A stretch of DNA of 64,000 nt from Gari tellinella (lineage: Eukaryota; Mollusca; Bivalvia; Cardiida; Psammobiidae): the NCBI GenBank assembly GCA_922989275.2, contig OV277861.1, positions 53,793,623-53,857,622 on the forward strand, in the 5' to 3' direction. Shown in pieces: positions 52,614 through 62,819 of this stretch. Within the stretch, counting starts at the first letter, position 1. Each line of letters opens with the position of its first letter. The position numbers and the translations under genes are program-made. Under the pieces are notes generated by a model that ran no database searches, was not told where the DNA came from, and saw only the letters and a list, made by a program, of their open reading frames with translations.

Positions 52614-54432
52614 TGTATAAACTGGTAGTATTCTGTGATGTATTCATACTAGTAGCCATTCTGTTCCGTGTAGTGTGAAAAGGTAAACCGTTGCTATTTT
52701 GTAAATGTAAAATATGAGTTCCACTAGGAAGGTACATGTAATTTGAAATTATAAGACTTTTTAGTCTTAATAATGCTGTGAATATTGTGGTGAATGAAAG
52801 TTTAATGTGATTTTTTTTTCTGTAAGAAAAGTTCTTCTATCTGCTGAATATAAGCACTATCGTTTCTCTCCTATGGAAAACATGTCTAAGGAAAATTGCT
52901 GTTTTCAAGAAAAGGAGTAATAGATCTTTTTATGTTCAATACAATGTGCCAGATATTTAGCCACAATGATTCTATATTGTCTGCCACTTTCTATAAAGCA
53001 ATATTTGAATACACTTTATTTAAGAGACGCTGATGATTTAGAGTACAAAAGTGGGTACTTTCTCTTTTGGCTGAGTATAGTATGCTAGTAAGGCTTCAAA
53101 CAATCTTTGTTTCAATTTTAAGGCATTTCTTCCCACCTTTCTTCCTATTTTTCCTGATATACTTCATTGTTCCTGTTTCGTTTTCCTTACCAAATCATAT
53201 TCAATATATTTGTATATTTCAATGATCACAGTAGTATAATGGAAGAGAGTGGGATGGATCTCCAACCAAAACAAATGATGTAGTCGCACACCAGTTTGGC
53301 ATCTTTAGCTCATACTGTGAACGAAAATGCCCTGAATAAGATGTTTACTATTGATAAGGCCAAAAGGGCAATGTTCACGTGACCTAAAAATAAAACGTGA
53401 CACCCCGTCATCCAACGTATTTACATAAAACATTTGGTATATGAAGATAGTTTTGTATAGGAACTATTCTCCGCAAAAAGTGTATTTTATTTTTAAAAAA
53501 ATGAGGTAAAGGATTTACCTCAAGTTCTCAATCAAACGAGACACTACGTCATCCAAAGATGTACCAAGACACCAAAGGTGGTAACAATAGCTTATATGAT
53601 AAAGAAAATATTATCCGGGCAAAAGAGATACAAACACAATTCGATCACAATAGGTATCTACATCTAAGCTTCGGAAGCATAGAGCATAACTATGACCAAT
53701 ATAACTTGGTTGTATAAGAAACTTTAAATTTTCTTTGTATAATCATTCCACGAATGTGTTCAATTCCTCTTTAGTCAAGTTTCTATTTCTAGCATTACAG
53801 CATTCACTTCTAGAAATTGAAATTGACAATTCCAAATTCCATTAAGGTTCAATGGGTTAACCGATTATACTGATAGAGATACAGAATATCAGTTTCGCTT
53901 ACCTTCACCCTTTGGACCCTGGTGACGAGTATGGCTTTTCAGTATCCACTGCCCTCGCTATTGGGCGTCCTAAATGCCATTAATATAATGAAAACTGGAA
54001 TAGTGAATTCAAACGTATCATGTGTTAGGATTGAGTTCCCCTAATGAGATCAGGCCAATGTTGGTTAATACCGCTACTCTTCAGAATAATGGGTCATTCT
54101 CGTCAATTGTCTGTCTGTTCCAAACTATGCTAAGCAAGGTTCGGAACGAGCCATCAGTTGACGAGAATGGACAATCGCTGTACGAGGAGTACCGATTTTG
54201 GTCCGATATGATCAGGGATTCTCAACCTTAAGGCTGACTGAAACGAGTACTGAAAATCTCACTCGATCTACATGCAAAAGTAACCACCTGTTACATTGAG
54301 ATGTAACCCACATTCCTAATTTCTCTTTGAAATATCTAGTTCTCCTATTAATCAAATATGTTCTATAGGGCAAACACCTAGCCTTGAACTGATCATACTG
54401 ACATACATTCTGCTACAAAAACAAACATAGAT

Positions 54433-54650
54433 TTTACCCCTTCCACTAACATGACGTCATCTATTTTAAAACAATTCTCGTCTGCTTTTATGTCTCAAAT
54501 TTAATGATTAAGTAATTTGACTTAATAAATATTGAAATGAGTGTCAAACAGTTCGGATCCTGATCAGACGCCGCGTAACGCGGCGTCTGATCAGGATCCA
54601 AACTGTTTTCAAATAAACTTTATACTAGGAGTAAGGCAGTCAAGGGGCTA
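54433..54650. mobile_element. Family A miniature element
   Basis: ttaccccttccactaacatg, tcgtctgctttta, ttgaaatgagtgtcaaacag, perfect module (gatcagacgccgcgtaacgc and complement), then gtaaggcagtcaaggggcta. Outer ends are eroded while the palindrome is perfect. Confidence 0.75.
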
Positions 54651-54752
54651 GACTTGATTAGTCTTTTACACATAAACACATTTTACCTAATGTTTTAGGC
54701 AGTCACACATTTCTTGGTTCACCGTTGAATTTAATTACATTATATAGGTTAA

Positions 54753-55002
54753 TACAGTGGAGAATCTGTTATTCTTTCCCAATAAACGCGTTTACGCTCA
54801 AACTATTATTTGCAGTGCAAACAGTTTGGAGCCAGATCAGACACCGGGTAACCCGGCGTCTGATCAGGTTCCAAACTGTTTGCCACCAAGATAAACATGA
54901 ATTATCAGAATTGTCCAAAAGTTGTAATTTTCTACGTTTTAGTGTTTTGCGTTTGCGTACGTTTGCGTTTAAACGGGAACGAATAACAGATTCTCCACTG
55001 TA
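54753..55002 (+). mobile_element. Family F miniature element, 250 bases
   Basis: It runs from TACAGTGGAGAATCTGTTAT to acagattctccactgta. The module has one cacc variant (gatcagacaccgggtaaccc). It is the fifth F copy of exactly 250 bases. Confidence 0.9.
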
Positions 55003-55748
55003 TGTGTTTTAGGAAACTAAAATCCATTCCATTTCAGAAATCACGAAGTACCTTTTCGCACTAATGTTTTGCATTCATTAAGGACGCAGTTAATTTATTA
55101 ATTCAGGTGTATTTGAGTTAATGATAAAGGACCAACACACCTGTTTTAATCGTTTACATAATCTTGCTTGCTGCTTTGATTACAGATAAACGTTACTATT
55201 GCCACAACTAAATATGATCGACTCATGGTTTAACACATTCAACCGTAGTGACGAGTTTATTCGTCATTATCAAACACTCTACCTGTGAATAGTACACTTG
55301 TCATAATATAATCTTTATTTGAGTCTCTTCATGGTTACACAGTTTAAAACATCATCATATATATACATGAACCATGCCATTCAGTACTGAATTATAAGAG
55401 ACTATAGAATTTTTCATCAAGACAATAAAATAAACAAATCACAGATAAGTTCATATGTGAGCATTTTATGCCAAATACTTTCACGTATTTTGTCCATTGG
55501 CAAGAACACTAATGCAATATTCACTTATGTTGTCTTGTGTGTAAATTGGCGGTGGATGTCCAGGCACATTCAAGCATCCACTTCCATCGCCATTGTACAC
55601 TTAGACAGTTTATTGTACCAGCATCATATAATGCCAGACACTTTTTTCAATAGACCTGATTTTATAAATCACAACCTGGCAATTGTTTTACAATCACATT
55701 GCACATATCTTTATCAATGAATAAGATCGATTTATCAGCATTTATGGC

Positions 55749-56144
55749 TTAACTCATTCACCCTGAGACTTATATTGGCCACCTCCGATTTCCAAATACA
55801 GCCTAATCAGTTTATTGCTGCGCTTTGCAAACTGGTACACAATGGCAAACAGTGATGACCCTGGTTGGATGGCTCTTTTGAGAGCGCTCCGATCATGGTC
55901 TATACTGCTCGAAAAAAGAAAAGTGTACTATTCACCGGTACACTGACTGTTAGCGACGGGTGCATCTGTCTAAAGCGCTCATATGTCAAATGCACACAGT
56001 ATATATCCTGGTCAGAGGGCTCCTTTTGCAATACAGTGTATATTAAATAAAGCAACTCTACTAGTAAAAAGTCAAAAATGGCGTCGTTGTCTATTGAAAA
56101 ATGGAATAGTCCATTATTCAAATGTTCAGTTGTAAATGAGTTAA
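55749..56144. mobile_element. Possible TTAA-ended element (family K)
   Basis: It begins ttaactcattcaccctgag and ends gttgtaaatgagttaa, an imperfect inverted repeat. Inside, atggcaaacagtgatgaccc and gatcatggtctatactgctc are faint module arms. It is seen only once. Confidence 0.4.
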
Positions 56145-56929
56145 AAATATATGGTCCAGTACACTTGCATGATACATTATTTTCAGTTCACCAAATATCT
56201 TCCAAATCGGAAGCAAGATCTCTCTGAAATAAGCTTCTGATCACTGGCACCGCTTACCGTCGCGCCGTGGAAGCGTGATTTAAAACTGTTCCAGTGACAC
56301 CTATAGTAAATTTCTGCCATCACATTATTAAATTTCACTCGCAGCGAGAATATATCAATGCACCTAAGGTGTCTGTTATTGAAACATAAACTGAAAAACA
56401 CAAAATAATGTGTTTTCTACAAACTGAAATGGTGTATGACTAGCTGCTTGTTTATAAAAATGCACTGTATAACCAGCCGTGATTTCACTGTATGTTAGCT
56501 GCGATTAAGATATTATGCCTAGATTACCTTAGACGTTTTGGATGTCAAAGATTCATTTTAATACGATATTGTATGCATACCTGAGATGTCATTATATGAA
56601 CGAGACCTTAGCAATACAGTAACACACCTGAAACATACACCACTGGTCCCACAACAGGTGGTCGCATAGATCTTAATTAGCATATGTTTGGCGTTTGTAT
56701 CCCATTAATCAGAATCTATTTCATGAAAGTTGATAAAAAAAGATCAATCATGAATAAAGATTTAGGTAAGGCCTGCGTAATGAGATTGTGTACACTTAAC
56801 TAGATACTACCGTCAGTACTTTGGGACGGACAGTATTTTTCCATAAACAGACTGGTGCCCAGTGTCCTACACAACAAATAACCACACGCAGGTAACTAAT
56901 AGTTTACAAGATGGCGGCATACATTTTCG

Positions 56930-57690
56930 AGGGGGGGGATCCGGGGGGATGCTCCCCCGAGAAAATTTTGAGTTCTACAACACTGGTCCACAGGGGCGTA
57001 ACTAGACCAATTAGGAAGTGTACGCACTCCTATACTAGGGGGGGGGGGGGGGGGGGGGTCCGGGGGCATGCTCCCCCGGGAGAATTTCATTCCTAGATGG
57101 TCTCAGGTGCGTTCTGAGGGCGTTTCCCGCATTCAAAACAGGTGATAAAATAACATAAATCTGTGCAAAAATTTGAATAAAAAAAAAAGACATTGTCGAC
57201 AAAATCATCAGGAACGTATATACATGTATGTCTAATGTACGTTCATGGATTCTAATTTCAAACCGACAATCAGTAGCATTCAGATCTACAACAGAACCAT
57301 TTGCATTTACGGTCCGTTTTGATAAAATGATAAAGCAGCCCCGTAGGAAGCAAACTGTGATTGAGGGGACACATGTCGAAGTCAGGGGCAAAGCTAATTC
57401 AATTGGCGAACGCACTCTTACTGGGAATGCGGAAGGCTCCTCCGGAAAAAATATTCCTAGATGGGCTTTGGTGAGTTCTGAGGGCATTTCTAGCAATCAA
57501 AACGGGTTAAACAGAAAATACCATCATCTTTTTTTTAATGTATATGTAAAATCCCAATAACATAATTTTTACCCCCTCTGATTGGTTTAAACACTCTTAC
57601 TCTAGAGGGTTCCGGGGGCATGCTCCCCCGGGAAATTTTTAATCCTAGATTGTCTCTGGTGCGTTCTGAGGGCGTTTCCCGCATTCAAAG
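56930..57690. repeat. GC-rich dispersed repeat, three or four partial copies
   Basis: Copies near 56932-56975, 57050-57140, 57415-57500 and 57600-57690 share gtccgggggcatgctccccc, gggaaaattt(t), tcctagatggtctc, ggtgcgttctgagggcgttt, cccgcattcaaa. The second also has an aggggcgtaactagaccaat lead. The long frame at 57035-57496 runs through these on the opposite strand and is not credible as a gene. Confidence 0.7.
57038..57058. repeat. Run of 21 G
   Basis: An uninterrupted G homopolymer on the plus strand, followed by tccggggg. It could form quadruplex structures and its length is likely to vary. Confidence 0.9.
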
Positions 57691-58276
57691 ACTATGACAC
57701 GACGTCATAACGTTGAGCAACTTTCAGCTTCACGCTGGCTTTGGGCGGAAACCATCACCGATTGTATTATTTGAAGAAACTTGTAGCACAAACTATATAT
57801 TTTTTTAAAGCAGGGACAATACCCTACCTGGTCACGCCAATTTGAATAATATCTGGAGACTTTAATTTGGCTTTTGATAGACGTTAACATTTTTTTCGCC
57901 GAAAAAATTGCATGTAACATGTAACACGGTTGAAGATGCGCTTTTAGTAAAACCGTCAAATCTGCCAAACGAGACGTCTGACTCCCACAACATTTTCCGC
58001 CAAAGTATTGTCTGTATTAATGCTGTGACGCCAAGAACATTTACTGAATTTCAGTCGATAAATCTGTATGAAATCAAAGTTGCAAATTGGACAAAAAAGT
58101 GTAACACTGTCAAAATTTGGACGTAAAAAGCTGAAGTACTGTTTTCAATTCATTCTGATTTATTTAATTTTATGTAAAAGACATTGAAAAGTCGTGAAAA
58201 AAATACTTTTTTTGTCTTTTTTTAAAAAATATATTTGATTTAAATTTATTCCAAAAGTTGCAAAAGTTATTGAGGA

Positions 58277-58525
58277 TTTTCTTTGTCTACATGCATTGTC
58301 CCAAACTCGCTGAAAATCAGAAAACCAACTTTTTGTCTTAGTTCCAGGTTTTTTCTTATAAATGAATTTATTAACCAAGTTTTTTTCAGTAAAAAGGAAA
58401 AAGTACTTTTTTTCTTAAGTTTTTAAAAATGTTTACTTCAATAGAATCGCTCATGTTTTGCGAAAAATATGGACTTTTTTCTTTGTCTACATGCGATGTC
58501 CCAGTCTAATAAGAATCTGACGTTA
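58277..58525. repeat. Two direct copies of a roughly 30-base sequence
   Basis: ttttctttgtctacatgcat tgtccca (about 58275) and ttttctttgtctacatgcga tgtccca (about 58477), within an AT-rich stretch. Confidence 0.5.
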
Positions 58526-58734
58526 AGTTTATAACGTCAACATTTCAATCGATAAATAATAATATAAGAAAGGTTGTCGAACAGGCAATGTGTGTAAAAC
58601 TATCGCTTTTGTTATTCCCCTTCCCTATGCTTCAAAAATGTTTGATACCTGGATCGACCTGTATGCTTTGATTCGTTTATTTCACAAAATTGTCGTCTGA
58701 AAAGCAGAATAGTAATAATCGAATTTCAATATCC

Positions 58735-59160
58735 AAACACGGATCCAGAGGGGGTTGGGACCAGGGTGTTTTTTGTACAGTAAAATTAACATTTTCAACG
58801 ATAGCCTCACCCCCACCCCGAGATCGGTTGGGTCCCTCTGAATTTGTCACAAACCCTGTAAGTACGAAAACAACGAAAACTCATTGATTAAAGTTGATAA
58901 CAAAAAGGTCATCAGAAATACCCCCTTAAAATAGTCTGGATCGGCGCATGTTATCAATTAGATTTCTCTCAGGAAGAGGGTAAAAAATGTTGATGACCTT
59001 TATTTTAAGTGATCGATTTTAGTACCTATCAGCTATTTTCAGAGGGGTCCAACCAATCTCAGAAGGAGGGTTCCAACATTTGGGGACGGTATATTTATAG
59101 TACACAAATCACTACGGACCGCCGGAACCCCCTCCTCCTCCCTCGGGATCCGCGCATGAA
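58735..59160. repeat. Possible dispersed repeat with 'ggatccagaggggg' ends
   Basis: cacggatccagagggggttg near 58738 and ccctcctcctccctcgggat ccgcgc near 59130-59155 could be opposite ends. gggtccctctgaatttgtca and gaggggtccaaccaatctca lie inside. Only one copy is seen. Confidence 0.3.
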
Positions 59161-59283
59161 TCGCAGAAAAAACCGACATTTATTTAAATAATGCAGCATT
59201 CAGTATGACCAAACCATCTTTCAAACCGAAGCTTTCGGCCAAGGACTATGCCTTTAGATCCATCATCCAAGTACAAATTAATC

Positions 59284-59460
59284 AAACAGCATGTTGCATT
59301 AGTACCAGGGTTGTGAGTTAGATCTCCTGCCGGACCAAGACCTTTGGGCGAGACTTTATAAACCGAGGTCCGATGTCTGAGTGCTTTACACTTGGCATCT
59401 AAAAGAACCAGAGAACTCTTTCGACAATAAGAGTAGGGCATCGCGCCCGTGGTCTCTGTA
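59284..59460 (+). mobile_element. SINE-like fragment
   Basis: gtaccagggttgtgagttag, atctcctgccggaccaagac resembles the B-box side of the SINE at 31403. It continues with ctttgggcgagactttataa, accgaggtccgatgtctgag and agaaccagagaactctttcg, a body different from that SINE. It ends in a (CT)n stretch. Confidence 0.5.
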
Positions 59461-59506
59461 TCCGCTCCTCTATCTCTTTCTCTTTCTTTCTCTCTCTCTC
59501 TTTCTT
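59461..59506. repeat. Short CT-rich tract
   Basis: ctcctctatctctttctctt tctttctctctctctctttc directly follows the SINE-like fragment and may be its tail. Confidence 0.9.
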
Positions 59507-59956
59507 AAAAAAGGAATTTACTTGTGTATAATGTAAATCGTTTAATAGATATAATATTATGGTGATTGGAAATTATTTAATGAGAAAACATTTCACAGCA
59601 TATCTGCACACATACTAAAGAATACTAGTTCAAGATGGTACCAAAATTAGAACAAACAAACAACCAATCTCCCTTGTGACCCTCAATGGCAACCTTTTAA
59701 GCGCAGTATTTGACAGATAAATTATCTGAAAAAATATCGAATATTTTCTATGTTCCCTTGATTTGGCCTGAGAAAATGTTTTCTTTAATGGATGTCAGAC
59801 GCCTATACAAACGGGTATATACTGTAAAGTTATTTAATTGCTCTTCTCTAATATAAGACAATACTAATTTAATTATTTCATAGTGTGAATACTCTTCTCT
59901 TGATTCCTTTTTATTTTTTATTTTTAATTTTTATCGTAAATACATGAATATATATA

Positions 59957-60166
59957 TACAGCAGAACCTCTCTATTACGACCACTAACAATGAGACTAAT
60001 TGTCTGTATAAAAGACAGGTGACTGCTTAAAGCAATGTGAAAGTGAGACAGAAAGCTCCTGTAGGAGCTTTCTGTCTCACTTTCACATTGCTTTAAGCAG
60101 TCACCTGTTTTAAACGACTTATATTTGGACACAATTTAGTGGGCGTAATAGAGAGGTTCTACTGTA
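59957..60166. mobile_element. Family C miniature element, complete
   Basis: It runs from TACAGCAGAACCTCTCTATT to aatagagaggttctactgta. The central palindrome is perfect: agacagaaagctcctgtagg / agctttctgtct, with gcaatgtgaa/ttcacattgc outside. 210 bases, inserted in a TA-rich site. Confidence 0.9.
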
Positions 60167-60289
60167 TATACATGTATTAACGATGAAAATTAAAAGATTC
60201 AAAATAAAAAGGAATCAAGAGTATTGAAAATATGAAAATATATAAAAAATTATATATAAAAAATAATGTTAAGAAAGAAAAATATTCAA

Positions 60290-60377
60290 GCTCGGTCGGG
60301 AATCGAACCCGTGCGGAGAAGGCAAAACAATGTGTGTGTGTGTCGTTACCTGTGATGTAACCACTGGACTACTCGAG
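60290..60377 (-). other. tRNA-like sequence with a (GT)n insertion
   Basis: On the minus strand: A box tagtccagtgg (60361-60371), and B box ggttcgattcc at about 60299-60309, both perfect. Between them a (CA)n run of about 12 bases enlarges the middle, so a normal cloverleaf cannot form. A tRNA pseudogene or SINE head. Confidence 0.5.
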
Positions 60378-60609
60378 AAATCTTACCAGACCTCTTTTTT
60401 ATCCGATTAGTATTTCATAAAACCATAGATATCATGTTCATGGTAGCCGTCTGGAAATATAACTACTTGGAGATGTTATGAAATCTTTATGATTTGTATC
60501 TTTCTTTAAAAATAAAAGGAGACGATTCGAACAACTCGCTTTACTTTTCTTTATTCCAACAGAACCGGTCTAAATTCGAATACTTTGGTCTGTTTAAACG
60601 CTAGATACT

Positions 60610-60726
60610 GAACTCTAACAGTAAATACCCCATAACTCTACAAACCACCCGATAACAGAACCAACTACCAAACACTAAAGTTAAGTACCCTACGACGCTA
60701 CAACTACCCGATAACGACTCTAACTA
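60610..60726. repeat. Two imperfect tandem units of about 58 bases
   Basis: cagtaaataccccataactc, tacaaaccacccgataacag and agttaagtaccctacgacgc, tacaactacccgataacgac align with each other. They sit at the edge of the pyrimidine tract. Confidence 0.5.
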
Positions 60727-61795
60727 GTAACTGCGCTATCTATCTCTCTGTCTATGTCTGTATGTTTGTCTTCATGTCTGTGTCTCTATATGTCTCTCTC
60801 ACTTTTTTGTGCCTCTGGTTCGATGTCCCTCTGTCTCTCTATGTGTTTCTCTGTCTCTCTCTGTCTGCCTGAATGTCTGTCAATGTCTGTCTCTCTCTGA
60901 GTGTCTCTCTATTTCTGTCTCTTTATTTCTGTGTCTCTATTTGTCTCTGTCTATGAATCTCTCTCTCGCCACCTCTTTCTCTGTCGCTCTGTGTGTGTCT
61001 TACTCTCTGTTTCTCTCTGTGTCTGTCTCTCTGTTTGTTTCTGTCTGTGTGTCTCTCTCTCTGTCTCTCTCTGTTGTCTCTCTGTCTTTCTTTGACTATC
61101 ACCTTGACTCTGTCTGTCTCTGTCTCTGTCTCTCTATGTGTTTCTCTTATCTCTGTATCTCTGCCTCTGCCTCTCTGTATTTCTCTAGTGCTGCCTGTCT
61201 GTCATTTTGTCTCTCTTTCTCTCTTTGTGTGTCTGCATGTATGTTTGTTTCTCTCTGTGTCTTTCTCTGTGTCTTTATCTTTGTTTCTCCCTCTTTCTCT
61301 GTATTTCTGTTTCTGTATCTCTGTTTCTCTCTTTGTCTGTCTCTGACTGTCGCTCTATCTCCCTCTGTCTCTGTCTCTGTGTTTGTGTCTCTCTCTCCAT
61401 TTTCCTATGTCTTTCTATCTCCTTTTTTCTCTCTCTTTGTCTGTCCCTGTCTCTCTCTCTCTCTCTCTGTCTTGTCTGTTTATGTCTGTTTGTCTGTGTG
61501 TATATCCCCCTCTCTCTCTATCTCTCTTTTCTTTCTCTATCTCTTTGTCTGTATGTATGAATGTCTGTATGTCTGCCTATCTATCCATCCATCCATCCAT
61601 CCATCCATCCATCCATGTCTCTGTCTCTCTCTATCTCATTCTGACTTTGTCTGTCTCTGTCTATGTCTCTCTCTATATTTGTCTTTGTCTCTCTCTGTCT
61701 CTGTCTCTTTCTGTCTGTCTCTGTCTCTCTCTGCCTCTGTCTGTCTGTCTGTCTGTCTGTCTGTTTTAATGACTCTCTGTCTGTCTCTGTCTTTG

Positions 61796-61827
<32 letters not shown>

Positions 61828-62160
61828 CATGTCAGTCTCTCTCTGTCTCTCTCTGTGTGTCTCTCTCTCTGTGTCTCTCTGTGTCTCTGTCTGTCTGTCT
61901 GTATGTATGTCTGTCCGTCTGTCTGTCTGTCTCTTTCTTTCTGTTCATGTCTGTCTCTGTCTCTCTCTGTTTCTCGGTTCCCATCTTTGTCTATGTGTCT
62001 CTCTCAGTCTCTTTCCATCCGCCTCACCCTGTTTATCTCTCTCTATCTCTCTCTCTGTCTGTATGTATGTCTGTCTCTCTGTTTCTGTCTCTCTCTCTGC
62101 CTATATTTCTCTTTCTCTGTATGTCTGTATTTCTATGCCTCTCTCTTTGTCTCTCTCTGC

Positions 62161-62192
<32 letters not shown>

Positions 62193-62648
62193 AGTTCTCT
62201 GTTTCTGTCTCTCTTTCTGTCTGTCTCTGTCTGTCTCTTTCTCTGTCTCTATCATTTTCTGTCTCTCTGTGTGTGTGTCTCTCTGTCTCACTCTCTGTAT
62301 TTCTTTCTGTCTTTCTGTCTGTCTCTTTTTCTTTCTTTCTTTATCTCTCTCTATCTGTCTCATTCTCTGTCTCACTCTGTCTCTCTCTCTCTCTCTATAT
62401 ATATATATCTTTCTCTCTCTATTCCTCTCTTTCTTTATCTGTATTTGTCTCTGTTTGTCTCTGTCTCTGTCTCTATCTCTCTCTGTCTCTCTCTATCTCT
62501 TTCTCTCTGTGTCTTTCTCTCTCTGTTTTTGTTTCTATCTTAGTTTGTCTCTGGCTATGTCTCTAATTGTCTTTTTTTGTCTCTGTCTCTTTCTCTGTCT
62601 CTGTCTATATCTCTCTCTTCTCTGTCTCTGTATTTCTCTTCTCTCTCT

Positions 62649-62679
<31 letters not shown>

Positions 62680-62763
62680 CCTCTCTTGCATTCCCTCTCT
62701 CTATTTCTGTTCATGTCTGTCTCTGTCTCTGTCACCCTCTCTCTCTCTCTCATTCTCTCTCTC

Positions 62764-62819
<56 letters not shown>

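Noticed and set aside
54022..54231. A 69-codon plus frame with a DENGQSLYEEYRFWSDM segment
   Set aside because: No recognised family, no splice sites I trust, and it contains a short inverted repeat (cattctcgtcaa / ttgacgagaatg).
57035..57496. A 153-codon minus frame with a proline run
   Set aside because: The prolines come from the G21 run and the rest crosses repeat copies.
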